From positions 74,976,671 through 75,040,670 of the forward strand of contig CM037598.1 of assembly GCA_021018995.1 (NCBI GenBank): a stretch of 64,000 bases of DNA, given 5' to 3'. The notes below the pieces were generated by a model, which had not been told where the DNA came from, ran no database searches, and saw nothing but the letters and a program-made list of their open reading frames with translations. Position 1 is the first letter of the stretch. Every line of letters starts with the position of its first letter. A program made the position numbers and the translations under genes. This document shows positions 44,570 to 56,559 of this stretch, piece by piece. This DNA is from Chloranthus sessilifolius (Eukaryota; Streptophyta; Magnoliopsida; Chloranthales; Chloranthaceae).

Positions 44570-46354
44570 AATGTCTTAATATGGTATTTTAGATTATAAG
44601 GGTCTAAAAGCGACAATTATGATTAGCAAGGTATTTTTAACGTCAAGTCGCATTAACTTAATCATGAATAAGTAAATAATTTATAATATTGAGTTCTTCT
44701 ACATACTCCACATAAATATTACACGCAAAGCATGATGATGGCGTGTCTTTTCCGTCTCCAAGCTAAAATGATGTAAGGCGAGACTTTTTTGTAGGACTTC
44801 TTCCAACCAACCAAAAGTCTCCAATTTCCAAACTCCCAAGTGAAGGATAGACCCCTGCTTCTCATATTAGCTCCTGATCATCACCAGTCATAGTTTTATA
44901 CGTTAGAGCCAACAGACAACCTACACTTCCATTTACTTAAGAGCACCTTATTGAAATTTCTCTAAAGCCCAAACAACCCTTATTTAAGCTCTTCTTTATC
45001 CTTTCCCAATTGACTAGATGCATCGTTTGCTCTAAAGTCCAAACAATCATTTAAGCAAATTATCCTAGTGGTCACTAGGATAATGTAGCGATTGCTACAC
45101 TATAACCAACACCAAAATAAAGATATATTAAAGTATAACAAACACCAAAATAAAGTAGCGATCTCTACTTTGGCCTAGCGACCACTACTATATAGTAGCA
45201 ACTGCTAGGATAATGTAACGATCACTGCACTATCATAGTGACTACTACTATATCGTATGGATCACTATGATAATGTAGTGACCGCTATTCTGCCATTGTT
45301 TTACTCTATATCTGTCACCTCTATAGTTTATAAGATTTTTAAAAAAATATCTTTTCAGCATCCCACGGTCCTCCATGTTGGTGTCAGATTTTGAATTATT
45401 TTTTAAAACTTTTCTTTCTTTACCGGTATCTACTCTCACGGAAAGGGCTGTAGAGGAGTGAGGTGCAATAGAACAACCAAAAATGAGAGAGAAGTAGAAG
45501 AGAGCAGTGCAAACGAAAAGAAAGGGGCATTTGGCACATTTAGGATAACTTTTCTGGCATGGAAACGGCTTGGCTCGGAGCCGTCCATTTATGCAAGGAT
45601 CGAAACTATAGGGCAATTTTCCCATTTTATATTTCTTTTATTAGTTGTGTATGCAGCTAATTGAAATTATCATATGGGAGTGATACATTAATTTGTAAAA
45701 GTTAGCCTTCTAGATTTTAAGCCTTATAGTGCATCCAGTTACGAGTGAAATTGAGGACCTGTCATATTGTCACAAGTCTGTCTTAATTATTAGTTGAATG
45801 GTCTCCTATTTATTGATAAGTACTCAAATATCATTAAGTAGTGAAATGATCTCATATTTGTTCAATAGGATCAGCATTTGAAAAAGCATTTCCTAGAATG
45901 CAAAGATGTTGGCCTAATGTCCTCTTCAGATTAAGGAAGAGAGGAGGATTGGGAGGAGTGAGAGTTGCACAGAGCAATCACAGGATTTCAACTTGGATAT
46001 CCCCTTTGCTCATCCTATCAAAAGTCCGTTTTAAACAAAGATATCTCTCAACCATTGGAGTTATAAAGAATGAAAGAAAGAACAAGTAACATAATCCATA
46101 ATACATAGTATATCTAAATCTAAAAAAATGAATATAGTTGTCTCATCCTTAAGTAATTCACAATCACCATAATAGAATAGAGATTTACATGCATGATTGA
46201 TTGCCTGTAGAAGAATTTTAAAGTGTGCGTTATGTTATTACTGCAAATTATATTTGTTTTTATTCAATTTTCCATTGAAAAATTCAAGATAGCCATTACA
46301 TCTAATATTGAGATACTTGATGTTGCTGACTTTAAACTGCAACTTATTTTGGAG
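44570..46354. other. CACTA interior with a cluster of small palindromes
   Basis: Between 45061 and 45300 several short inverted repeats follow each other: arms TATCCTAGTG with a 2-bp centre at 45061-45082, TGTAGC/GCTACA just after, and TATCATAGTGA/TCACTATGATA near 45230-45273. No gene is recognised; open frames on either strand at 45248-45664 and 45898-46089 are featureless. Confidence 0.55.
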
Positions 46355-47064
46355 GACAAAAATCCCTGAGTACCAAAGTTTGCCGAGCTTCCTGTTTGGA
46401 CAGTCTATGGGTAGAGTTGTGGCTTTGATGGTGCACTTAAAACAACCTAGTGCATGGGATGGTGCAATTCTTCTTGCACCCATGTGCAAAGTAATTTTTT
46501 ACACCTTGACTTTATTTAGGGCTTTTTATTACTCTGTACCTTCAATGAATTGAAAACTCTATAGATTGCAGAGGATATGGTTCCCCCTTTGCCAGTGAAA
46601 TGGCTTCTGATTGGTATAGCTAAAATACTTCCCAAAGCAAATTTAGTTTCGTAAAAGAATTTTGCAGAGTTGACATTCCAGGACTTGAGGAAGAGAAAGC
46701 TGGTGGGTGTCTGTACTTATTATCATACTTTTTCATAAATTAAACTTGAGCATACATTTAATATTGGCATGGAAATTGGGTCATAGGTTGCCTTCGCATC
46801 AGTTATTAACGGCATTATATTCCTCATCTATAGTGTGCCTACATGCTGCACGTGCTCCGTACAATCCGCAGATTTTTGTGACATAGTGCCTATTGAAGTA
46901 TGTTACTTTATGATTTTTATAATGTTAATATATGTCTAAATATTTTTGTTCTCTTATGAATGCAGGCTTCTTATAATGTTATTGCTTACAAGGATAAGCC
47001 ACGGTTGCAAACTGCTGTGCAGTTACTTAGCACCACCCAAAAGATAGAACATCATTGGAAGAAG
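46355..47064 (+). pseudogene. Captured fragment of a monoacylglycerol lipase / caffeoylshikimate esterase-like gene (three exons)
   Basis: Exon 1 (about 46355-46490) reads LPSFLFGQSMGRVVALMVHL then AWDGAILLAPMCK and ends AAA/GTAATT. Exon 2 (46565-46702) reads IAEDMVPPLPVKWLLIGI then AKILPKAN, with one stop, and ends at GTGGGT. Exon 3 (46966-about 47064) reads SYNVIAYKDKPRLQTAVQLL. These are the nucleophile-elbow region and the following part of the plant alpha/beta-hydrolase family that includes MAGL and CSE. The GQSMG motif has the nucleophile Ser; the Asp and His of the triad are not present. Introns are kept, so genomic DNA was captured by the CACTA element. Confidence 0.85.
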
Positions 47065-48301
47065 TACGAAAATCCCTTACTCTTTTGTTTTTTACATTTG
47101 AGGTATTTTATCTTATTTGGGTGTGTTTGTAGAAATTAGAAGTTATAGAAGGGCATATGTTTGGTGGATAATTTTCCCTAGTCAAGATTAGGAATAAATA
47201 AATAAATAAAAATTAGTGAGATTTTGATCGATCCAGTAAAATCATGACAATGTTAAATTCATTTATATTTAGAGTACTATTAGTTTTTGACCTACTAGCA
47301 CTTGAAGCATATTTTTTTCATATGGTTCACACCCCACAATCGGAATATAATGTCTGAATATTGGTAACTTTGGATAAGAGGCAAATAAAATAATACTAAA
47401 TAGTACATTGTAACCAACAATTCTGTATGGCATTGCCTTCATAAATTGTAACCAACAATTTATTAAGGAAGGCATCAAACCGGTTCACAGTTTGCATGGC
47501 ATTGCCTTCATAAATTGTAACGAACAATTTATTAAGGCACAAATCGGGCCTATTGCTAACGCTATATATTGACAAGACCTTTTTTTATTATTCTACTGAT
47601 GTGGAACTAACTGTGTAATAGGCCTATGCTTTGATGTGTGTTCTCCGACCTTCAGTTGTCATACTCTTTAAGATTTTGGTGCACCATATTCTCATAAGTA
47701 ACAATGCAATGTGGTATGACTGGAAAACAAGCATTTGTGTTCTCTACTTGTATGATGTTACTTTTGATGATTTAGCTTTTTTGGGAGGGCTATTGAGCAT
47801 TGTTGTGGTTCGATCATGCAGCAAGCGTAGGGTGTGATTCACAGGGCAAGCTCTCATAATAGAATTGATGAATATGCTCTTTAATGTCGAAGCATATAGG
47901 TAACAAATTATCTCTCTACTTGATTATCCGGTCTGTTTTACTATAGGTGATGCTAAAAGGTCAATCCTACCTTTTGCAGGGCTGCTATGATGGAGTTTGA
48001 GGTCAATATGTCAGAATATGTTATGCTTGTTTCTTATGTAACACTGTAGCAAGAAAAATGGGAGTCATTATTTGTACACATAAATTTATTGTGAAAGAAA
48101 TTACTGTGTTGTGAATTAAAATTTACTTTTCTGAATGAGTTTTGGACATGTTAATGTGTTTATGCTAATATGAATGAAAATTTGAGCATGTAAATGCAGG
48201 TTATGAATTTTCATAAATAAAAAAAAAATACAGGTTAAAAATGTGTACTGCTAGGAAATATGGTCATTGGAGCAAAAAAATTAAATAGCAATAAAAAAAA
48301 A
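47065..48301. other. CACTA interior, right part
   Basis: A near-repeat of TGGCATTGCCTTCATAAATTG occurs at about 47429 and 47496. A frame at 47631-47837 and a possible exon near 47976-48048 (after TTTTGCAG) are not recognised. Possibly remaining introns of captured genes. Confidence 0.4.
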
Positions 48302-48623
48302 ATTTATTGGAGATCACTTGTTGGATAAAGCCGTCTCCAATAACATCATATCACTTATTGGAGACCGCCAAAAGTCATCTCCAATAACAAGAGATGACTT
48401 ATTAGAGACGACTTTAAAGTGTCTCCAACATATCTTTGGAGACAGCTTATGGCCGTCTCCAATAACTTTGACTTTTAGAGACGGCCCTCATTTGGTCTCC
48501 AAAGATGATGGAGACGGAACTATTTGGGACTACATGAAGGCCGTCTCCAATAGTATTGGAGACGGCTTAGACACCTTTGGAGACGGCTAAAAGTCGTCTC
48601 CAATAAACACATTTTTTGTAGTG
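48302..48623. repeat. CACTA right subterminal repeats and terminus
   Basis: At least a dozen GGAGACGGC-like or inverse GCCGTCTCCAATA units in 320 bp, ending in TTTTTTGTAGTG. The 90-codon open frame across this block is a translation of the repeats. Confidence 0.88.
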
Positions 48624-48626
48624 AGA

Positions 48627-48885
48627 GCATGGTATTAACTATCAGCCGATACCGATATATATCGATTTTTTGGTATACCGATAAGTATCAATGCCAATAC
48701 GTATTGAGTATCTAACTTGGTGTCGGTATCTGTGTCTGCCGATACGTATCGGGTATCAGCCTATACCTATATTTTTATTTTTTATTTTTTTATTTAAATT
48801 GGCCGATCCAAATCGGTATCGGCCGATTAGTCCTCTAAGGACCAATACCCGATACCGATACCGATACCGAATTTGTTACCTTGGT
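48627..48885. repeat. CGATAC-rich dispersed repeat, copy 1
   Basis: Starts GCATGGTATTAACTATCAGCC and is built of CCGATACCGAT, CGATACGTATCG and GGTATCGGCCGAT motifs. A second copy with the same start is at 59015-59235 and a third, more diverged, at 50337-50545. Confidence 0.75.
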
Positions 48886-48901
48886 CTATATATATATATA
48901 T

Positions 48902-49282
48902 GGGAAAGGTGAAGGTACTCCAAGTGGAATACCCTCACCATACTCCAACATTCACATTGAGGTCCATATGACCACCCAAATACTGTTTTGTTGCCACATA
49001 AAGCTTCAGCAGCCTGTATAAATTAATTAATAAATAAATAAATTAAAACTGAATTTTAAAATTTAAAGTCAAATTTTAAGTGTGATTCAAGGATCTAAAT
49101 TTTACGACCCAAAAAATACATGGTGAGAATGTTATTTTGTATTTTTCATTTTCATAAACGATCTAAACAATGTTACCTTACTCCATGTAGCACCTAAAAT
49201 ATGTTTTCACTGTCACATGAATCTCTATGTGGATATCGGAGTACGGTAAAATTACTCCACCTGAAGTACCTTCCACCTTCCC
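48902..49282. mobile_element. MITE-like element with 27-bp inverted ends
   Basis: Left GGGAAAGGTGAAGGTACTCC and right, on the other strand, GGGAAGGTGGAAGGTACTTC correspond over about 27 bp. No coding sequence. No target duplication was recognised, so the superfamily is open. Confidence 0.65.
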
Positions 49283-49648
49283 GACTCGCTACATATACTT
49301 AATTTCATAAACCCACTTCAATCCATATGTAGAAGGAAGGAAAGTCAAGAGTGACAAATCTCTATGATTGATGAAGCTTTGGAACTAGCTGTCCTTTGGA
49401 TTTCAAGACTGGCTACCAAGAGTGGCAATTCATTTCATTTTCTTGTTTCAGTAAGTGTCTCGCTTAGTTTTTCAGGAGGGGCATAATTTTGTTTCGCAAT
49501 AAAATTGCATCTTCCTAAAAAAACAAATGAGACCACTCTCTACATGAATATAACAAATACAAAGCAAGGCTAATTGCAAGTCTCAATGTGCCGAGAGTGC
49601 AAATTTTATAATTAGAGAGCGAAAATACTTAAAAAAGTTTATCATATC

Positions 49649-50228
49649 TAGGGCTGTGCAAAAAATTGATCAAACCGATCGAAATTTTAGTTCGATTTTA
49701 GTTTTGGGACATATCGGTTCGGTTTCGATTTCAAAAATAGAAACCAATAGTTATCGGTTCATTTTCGATTTTAACGTTAAAAAACCGAAACCGAACTAAT
49801 AAAAAACTGATAATGATATATATATGAATTATAGTATATCTATGTTTAATTTTAATGGTGTGTGAGGCCTATTGTAAAAAGCCAACTCTTGCTGCTTTAG
49901 TTTGCTAATCACCAAAAGTCTTAAAATCAGTTGAACCATAAGAGTTTGTAAAAACAGTTTATATAAATCGTTCTGTTTGTATAAATTTTAAAAACTCTAA
50001 GCTGAAACCAAAAAAATCAATTCGATTCGATTAAATGCTACAAATAAAGAAAAGTTTAAAAAATGAGGTTCAGAAACCAAAAACCGACCGAACCGATAGC
50101 TATCAGTTCGGTTTTGGTTTTGAACCTTATCGATTTGATTTTTAGTTTCATAAAACAAAAATCGATAGTTATCGGTTCGATTTTAGTTTTGCATGAAACC
50201 GACCCGAACCGACCCAATAACACCCCTA
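49649..50228. mobile_element. hAT-like MITE
   Basis: Ends TAGGGCTGT and, inverted, TAGGGGTGT. ATCATATC (49641-49648) and ATTATATC (50229-50236) make an 8-bp target duplication with one difference, as in hAT elements. The interior is a foldback of CGGTTCGGTTT-type and AAACCGAACCGA-type repeats. Confidence 0.72.
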
Positions 50229-50336
50229 ATTATATCAATGATAACTTAAAAGCTAGTCATAATCAAAGGAAATCAAAGGTCATCACCCAGTGCTTCTCCT
50301 GTAATTACGAGGGGCGGGAAAGGGTGGAAGGGATAT

Positions 50337-50545
50337 AGACCCATGGGTCAAAATATCGTCCGATATCGATACGAATCGAACGATACGTATCAGTTCCGAA
50401 CCTCACCAATACAGTACATTTAAAGTTCCGAATCGTGCCTCCCATACATAAATCGAAAATATCGGACGATACATTAGAATGTATTATCCAATACCGATAC
50501 GTATCGATTTTGGGGCTGAACGATACTTATCATTTTTCTAATATT
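50337..50545. repeat. CGATAC-rich dispersed repeat, diverged copy
   Basis: Contains ATCGTCCGATATCGATACG, GAACGATACGTATCAG and CCGATACGTATCG motifs. Related in style to the copy at 48627. Confidence 0.6.
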
Positions 50546-51739
50546 TTAACCCCTATATAGACCTATCCTTCAGCTTTTTAATGCACAAAGTCACCGTTTC
50601 ACCGAACCGTGTACTTTTAACAGCTTTTTTAAACTTTAGACCATCGCACTAAGCAATGCCTCCCTACATCTGACACGAAGTTTAACAAGAAATAAATTGT
50701 AAAAGAATTCTAAAAAGCTTAAAATCCAAGAATTTGTTTACACAAAGGGCTCATTGCATTGAGTGAACCCTGAGACAGAGACTTTGGAGAGCATAAAAAT
50801 CCGTTAGTCTCAAAGACATAAATGCACAGCTAACAAAACGTCGGCTCATTATTTAGGATGAATCTGCCATAAATCAATGGCTCATTGCAGCAAATTTTAA
50901 ATTGGATGCCTAAACATCTTGAACCCTAAACATGAACAAGACAAATGAACAAAAATAGTTTAAAGGAAACTAGATACTCTTTCCAAAGACCCTAAACCCA
51001 TTTTACTCATCATATAAGATAGTTTGCCAAACAGCAATTTTGGGTACTTTTTACCCTAAAAAATTAGGGTGATACTTTCACATATGAAGGGTAAGGTAGG
51101 AGACATCTCTATTTTTCACCGGGAGACCCACTTTAGAATTACTACTGCTTAGCTTTCAATTCGCCTTTGACCATCAAATGAAGGGAGGGAAGCAAAATCA
51201 GTTGAAGCGTAAAATGTAAAAAATCCCGTCAATAAATAGGGCAATTGGACACTTCTGTGAGGCAAGCAAAAGCTACAAGTACACAAGTAGTTAAGTAATA
51301 GCTGACAATGAATTAACAAACTAAACACAAGTGCCAACTAGAGGACTAGCTTTAACAACAAATAAAATTGCAAAAGAATTCTTAAAAAAGCATATAAATC
51401 AAATAGCTAAGGAACCTAAACATCCTTAATCCTAACCATTCTGATCTCCTCTTCCTATCTTACATGTACAAAGACCCCAAAAGAACAAATCAATGAAGAA
51501 AAATAGTTAAAAGAAAACTAGTACCCTTTCTGATGATGGATGATACTCGACGATTTGATTCTCGAGCAGGTCCTAGTACCAAGTTTCATACTAAGTCTTT
51601 CGAAAATTTGCCGAGTTGACTCGAAAATTTTCATCTGCAAATCACTAACTAGCCGAATTTGAGTTCTTAAACTATATATCCAAATCAAATAACAAAACCG
51701 TCTGACCTAAAATCCGATCTCTCTCGTTCCCCGACTACC
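50546..51739. other. 3' flank of the GATA gene, with an imperfect duplication
   Basis: Segments at about 50680-50975 and 51340-51530 share AATAAATTGTAAAAGAATTC-like, CTAAACATC..AACCCTAA and AAAAATAGTTTAAAGGAAACTAG-like blocks. No gene is seen. The 3' untranslated region of the GATA gene must start here, but no clear poly-A signal could be chosen. Confidence 0.5.
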
Positions 51740-53498
51740 TCAGACAGAATCGATCAAATGGATATTCTCCAAAGCAAATCCCTCCTTGTGGCCACCCTTC
51801 ATCCTCATCTCCATTACCTTCTTGTGTGAACACGAGTGCTCGGACGCAACAAACGTAGGGCTAGCTGCGGGTCGATATTCAGGATAGAGCCTACCTGACA
51901 TGTATCGGACACCACAAGCATTACATAAAGTACGGGGGCCCATCGGCCCAGCCCTCCATTGTGGGGTCTTCTCTATTCCACAATGCAAGCACTTACGCGG
52001 CGACCCCAATCGAAGCTTCCTCTTCTTCTTTTTCTTCTCCTCTTGTTCGTCATCATCCGAATTTGGTAGTATCTTTGAAGAGGGGGAGACAAATGAGATG
52101 GAGCTGGTTTCGGAGGATGTGGGGGAGAGGTGGGAGACAGAGCGGGATGATAAGGAAGCAGGGCGGGGACGCTTGCTACGAGCACGGCTAGGGACCAGGG
52201 TTTTGAGGGGGATGAATTCTTTAGAGCAAGTGCTACTTTCAAGGACCGAGATAGGGCTCGCAGCAGTTTGATAAGTGGAGTCGTTGTTGGGGCTATGGTT
52301 ATCGAGGTCTATGATATTCCTGGCCGAAAAAGAATCTTCGACAAAATTCGAAAGCCATTCCAATTGTGCAATGTCTTCACACTGAAAGAGATAAGAAATG
52401 GGTCAATTCAAAATGGTCAAGCTGGATATCGGGTGATGAAATCAGATATCGCTTACTCATAAATAAAATTAAATAAGGCTATGACGATAGTGACGATGAA
52501 AATCAGATCAATTTATTTGGGCCATACCATCCGATATGACTCAATCGGACGATAACTAATCCAATCGTCTCAGTATCGAATCTGGGTAACCTGTATGCTA
52601 ATATTTGGGCCCGGTTCGGCCCATTCACACCTACTTGGAAGTTTTTCTTGGGTTCGACTCCCTAGCTCATAAGAGCCCCATCAAACCTTCAAGCTTGGGC
52701 TCAAAGATGGCCCATGGATCTCAGTGTAGCCTCTCACTGGCCCAAAGGCCACCCACCCATCACATTATATTAGCCTATAACTAATGGGTTGGTAGTGAAC
52801 GATAGTCCCTCATCGCCTTGGCCAATGGCCTTGAGTTATATATAAACCTAGGCAAAACCTCACCTTACAAGCTGGTTCTGTGAGGTTGAGTTAGCCCCAT
52901 GAAATTCTACAGGTATTAGGTACCCGACCCAAGTGCCAGCCTTGCCATCCGAGTTAATCTCCTTCCTACACCCTTGGGTAATGCATAGATTTTGCCGCCA
53001 AATCATTGAAATGTCAAAAGTGTATTTCTATTGATTTGTGTGCTCATAAATAACTGAGCACTTCCCGAGGCTTGACCATTTGATAAGGAGATTGACCACT
53101 CGAGTCGAGAACCTAATATGAAATTAATCTACTAATTAATCCTAACCATATGATCAATGCACTATCTAACTTAAAAAATTCATACATAAACTAAGCTAAA
53201 TTGTGGATATTGATCGGATGGTTAGAATTATTTGATCTCTCGAGTGATTCCCCTGGGCAATTCATATCAATGAACACTTTCATTTCTAGAATCTGAAAAA
53301 ACCGGGTTGGAAATTTACCGGCACAGAGAGTTCCGTTAAAAGGCTATCTCCAGTTGAAGTAGAGCTAGACATAGCCAAAACATCTTCGAAGACACCACCT
53401 CCCTCTCCACCGAGAACGAAGCCTCCCAAGTCATCATTTGGGAAAACCAATAAATCATCGATCTGGTCAAAAAAGTCGCCGCACATCTCTGCGCCCAT
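51740..53498 (-). CDS. GATA-type zinc-finger transcription factor (plant subfamily A), two coding exons
   Basis: Exon 1 is 53498-53319 (60 codons from [20 protein letters not shown]). A 937-bp intron (GTAAAT..TTTCAG) follows, then exon 2 from 52381 to the stop at 51740; the total is 273 residues. The N-terminal acidic part and the junction motif (SLLTELSVP / [19 protein letters not shown]) match plant GATA1-4-type proteins. A Lys-rich stretch (about 176-183) is a probable nuclear signal. The zinc finger is Cys191-X2-Cys194-X18-Cys213-X2-Cys216 ([16 protein letters not shown].. CNACGVRY), with the [13 protein letters not shown] tail typical of the subfamily. Such factors bind WGATAR in the nucleus and act in light and hormone responses. 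The intron holds repeat debris. No break is seen, so the gene is probably functional. Confidence 0.93.
52382..53318 (-). other. GATA gene intron with repeat remnants
   Basis: Non-coding. About 52615-52975 looks like a degraded LTR or TRIM-like insertion: it has TTATATATAAACCTAGGC and CCTCACCTTACAAGCTGG-type blocks. The part near 52480-52600 has CGATA-type motifs. Confidence 0.5.
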
Positions 53499-53849
53499 TT
53501 CTTCCAAAAAGAAACTTGCCGAGATCTTCTTTTTCCCTTCTTTTCTCCCTGGACAAGTAAATTTTATTAGAAAAGTGTTGAATTTGAAAAAAATAAACAG
53601 GAAGAAAACACTGCAAAATCCTGCATGTTTTAAGTAAAGAACACAATGCACGTTTTAACTTTTAATAGAGTAAGCAAAATGCACCGTAATTCTTGCAGTC
53701 ATTCAAAATGGCTCAGTGGAAATAACTTTCGAATCAAAATGCCCTCAAAAGTCAATTATCATTTTCAATTGTTAAGCCACTTGTCAGAGACTGTTTAACC
53801 TTAGACGAAATGGGCCAACTCACGTCACATGCTACACAACACATGAACT

Positions 53850-53892
53850 AGCATTCTCTCCCAGGTTATGCATTTCAATTTCAATGCATCTT

Positions 53893-53944
<52 letters not shown>

Positions 53945-54011
53945 TAGCATTCTCTCCCAGGTTATGCATTTCAATTTCAATGCATCTTCCCTATATATAT
54001 ATATATATATA
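53850..54011. repeat. Duplicated block with (AT)n tracts
   Basis: CTAGCATTCTCTCCCAGG.. to ..ATCTTCCC occurs at about 53849-53895 and again at 53944-53991, each followed by an (AT)n tract. Confidence 0.85.
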
Positions 54012-54161
54012 GGGTAATGATCACCTAAATTGAGTCACGCTAGAGTCACACATGACTTGAGCAGATGGACCATCAGATCTGTTGCAGTCAAACATTGGCT
54101 GCGACGTGATCTGACTATCATCCGCTCGAGTCATATGTGACTCGAGTCAGGTGATCATTAA

Positions 54162-54164
<3 letters not shown>
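54012..54164. mobile_element. Short foldback MITE inside an AT tract
   Basis: Left GGTAATGATCACCT..GAGTCAC and right, on the other strand, GGTTAATGATCACCTGACTC..GAGTCAC form inverted ends of about 26 bp. TA on both sides fits a Tc1/Mariner- or Tourist-like origin. Confidence 0.7.

Positions 54165-54224
<60 letters not shown>
54165..54224. repeat. (AT)n and (GA)n microsatellite
   Basis: About 45 bp of AT followed by GAGAGA repeats and a G run. Confidence 0.9.
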
Positions 54225-54227
<3 letters not shown>

Positions 54228-54316
54228 TGAGAGAGAGAGGGGGGAAGGCACTTGAATGGACTATGCAAGGAAGGTACACTAAACTTAAAGAAGGTTCTAA
54301 ACTTACCCAAGGAGTT

Positions 54317-54353
54317 CCACGTGGCACCGAAACACGGTTTTGGTGCCACGTGG
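54317..54353. promoter_or_regulatory. Hairpin with two G-boxes
   Basis: CCACGTGGCACC at 54317-54328 and its perfect inverse GGTGCCACGTGG at 54342-54353 each hold a CACGTG core; the loop is 13 nt. A further GCCACGTGG lies near 54582. G-boxes bind bZIP and bHLH light factors. The block may belong to a MITE related to that at 48902. Confidence 0.6.
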
Positions 54354-55498
54354 AGCTCGAACAAGTTGTATCGATCAACTTGAAAAAACTAAATTTAAAA
54401 TTTGAAAATAAATTTACTGCGAGTAAAATATCCAATTTTAAGCCTCCAAAATACACGATGGAGACGTTTTGATATGATGTATATGGATGCTCGGAAGGTA
54501 CTCAAAGTCTCAATCCTCAAATACCTTCACCATACAACAAGATCCACATGTAGCTCCACATGGCACTCAAATATGTTTTGAGCGCCACGTGGAGCATGGT
54601 CGCGGTGTTTCAATCAATTTAAGATGTAGCACACTTCATGAACCTATTTTGAGCACGGTAGCACTCAAAATACTTTTGGATGGAAAACCTACCTTTGACC
54701 TGTGAAAAAAGAAGGGTAAAAAAGTCTGAAAAAAAAAATCTAAAACCCTAGGGGATGAGGTGAACCCTTAGAAGATGTAGCATACTTCATGAACATATAC
54801 AACGACTGCGATCTAGCACTCGAATTCAGTATTTCACGCTACATTTGAATATACATTCCCATTCTCCATATACCTAACCCAATTTTTGTTGTCACACTAG
54901 AGAATAATTTGCCCCGCTGGACTCGACCTTTGAGTTGACCCAACCAGCATTGGAGCAAGGGGGCCTACAAAGTCCACGGCCTCCGCCACAAATTTTTACC
55001 CTTAAAAAGTTATGATACACCACGATTTTAGAAACCCAACCCAAACTTTACTTCTTTTTTCACTACCTAAAATAGGTATTCGCTTTCCATTTCTAATTTT
55101 CTATACCCCATCTATAAAAGCGCAACATTTCCTATCCTCCGCTATTATTTTGATTTACAAATCTATCCCTGATGTTTATAATTATTTCAAAAGTTACCCT
55201 TTTTGTCTGCCCATCGCTTCAAATCTCGGAAGATGCAACGATAGGTTTCAAGTCTCAACCATTTCACCAAGGCTGCTACCACTCCCACAACACTTTATCT
55301 TCCACCCACCTCACTAAAACAAAGGAAAAATCTGTTGAATGCATTGAACTAGACGATTATATACCATTTTTGGTCCCCAATCTTTCACACAATAAATCTT
55401 GAGATTATAGGCCTACCATCACACAGTCAGATGTTGATTCCTATCCTATTCAATGGCACTTCCTTACCCCTTAAATTAAGGGTAGTATGTTTTGGAAT

Positions 55499-55877
55499 AA
55501 AAGATTCTTGCAGCGCAACTAATGGTTTCACCATTCACACTGTAGACTGCCTTGAATCAGATGATAGAGGTTGTTTTTTGCCCCAAAATTTCAAAACTTA
55601 GATCCTGAAATCACGGATGACATATCAAACTGTCAGATGTTGATTACATGTGACACACATCCCCAAAGTGATTGTGGTCGTTGGATAACATGGTGCACTA
55701 TGAAAACGGTTGTATGCCACGTGATTGTGGTCGTGGGATAACATCTAACCTTCTTATATGTGGCCATGATTTGAAGATCTAATTTGTGAAAGATTAGGGC
55801 AAAAAACGACCTCTATCCTCTCATTCAAGGTAGGCAACAGTGTGAACGGGAACCATCAGTTGCACCGGAAGAATCTT
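55499..55877. mobile_element. Foldback MITE with inverted arms over 130 bp
   Basis: Arms starting AAGATTCTTGCAGCGCAACT on the left and AAGATTCTTCCGGTGCAACT on the right strand continue through TTCACACTGT, CTTGAAT and ATAGAGGTYGTTTTTTGCCC. No coding content. Confidence 0.75.
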
Positions 55878-56559
55878 TGGTTGCAAAATCGGCTAGCCTA
55901 AATTAAACGTGGAAAGAAAACTATGTCACCACCACAAGTGTACTGCCGCTCAATCGCAAGCCCTTTACTACAGTTGTTCCCTAATTTTGAGTTCCCAAAA
56001 TACTCTTAGTCCCATAAAAGTTTTGCCCCTTCCCATAAAAGTTTTTGGCTCCCGCCACGGATCCAACCCAAAGGTCAAGTCAGATGTTTCATGTCATACT
56101 CCGACCCAACTGGTCAACTTATGCGTCTCACCCAATTAAAATTTGGGGGCAAGTCAAGTAAGGATCGATCTGACCCATTGACAGCCCTAAATTATGTATT
56201 TAAGGTTTGTTGGTCCTTAGGACCAGCTAATTAAGGAGTCCATACTGCTTCGAACTTGATCACATGATCAGGTGCCACTTGAACAAGTGCCCAAGTTGGC
56301 ACTGCATAAGCGACCCTGTTCACTCTCATGTATGAACAAGACAATCTGCTATACTAAAATGGTCAACTAGTCAAACTTATACTTTCACTGATTTTCATGC
56401 TTATAAATAGTTGTGTATTTCCTTAAAGTTATTTCGGTATAAGGAGATTGACCTGTGTTCACACTATGGGTTACTCTATACCAACTCTGGAGATTAAAAT
56501 CCTCTCCATCCACCCAACTTTGCTTTTAATTAAATCTTAAGACAAAGTTAACCCCACCA

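Larger units (their letters stand above)
20424..48623. mobile_element. CACTA (En/Spm) transposon, non-autonomous, 28.2 kb with nested insertions
   Basis: The left end is CACTACAAAAAAAAAGAC and the right end, on the other strand, CACTACAAAAAATGTG. AGA flanks both sides (20421-20423 and 48624-48626), the 3-bp duplication expected for CACTA. Both ends carry clusters of TTGGAGACGGC-type subterminal repeats in both orientations. No transposase frame is seen. After removing the solo LTR and the chromovirus about 12.6 kb remain, with fragments of at least three plant genes, all on the plus strand and including introns. The element must have been mobilised by a transposase encoded elsewhere. Confidence 0.88.

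Noticed and set aside
48318..48590. 90-codon frame at the right end of the CACTA element.
   Set aside because: It is made of subterminal GGAGACGGC repeats.
51900..52271. Plus-strand frames across the GATA exon.
   Set aside because: They are shadows of the zinc-finger coding exon on the minus strand.
52615..52975. A Cassandra-type TRIM with a 5S-like promoter in the GATA intron.
   Set aside because: No 5S rRNA-like boxes were found, so only a generic degraded LTR-like remnant is supported.
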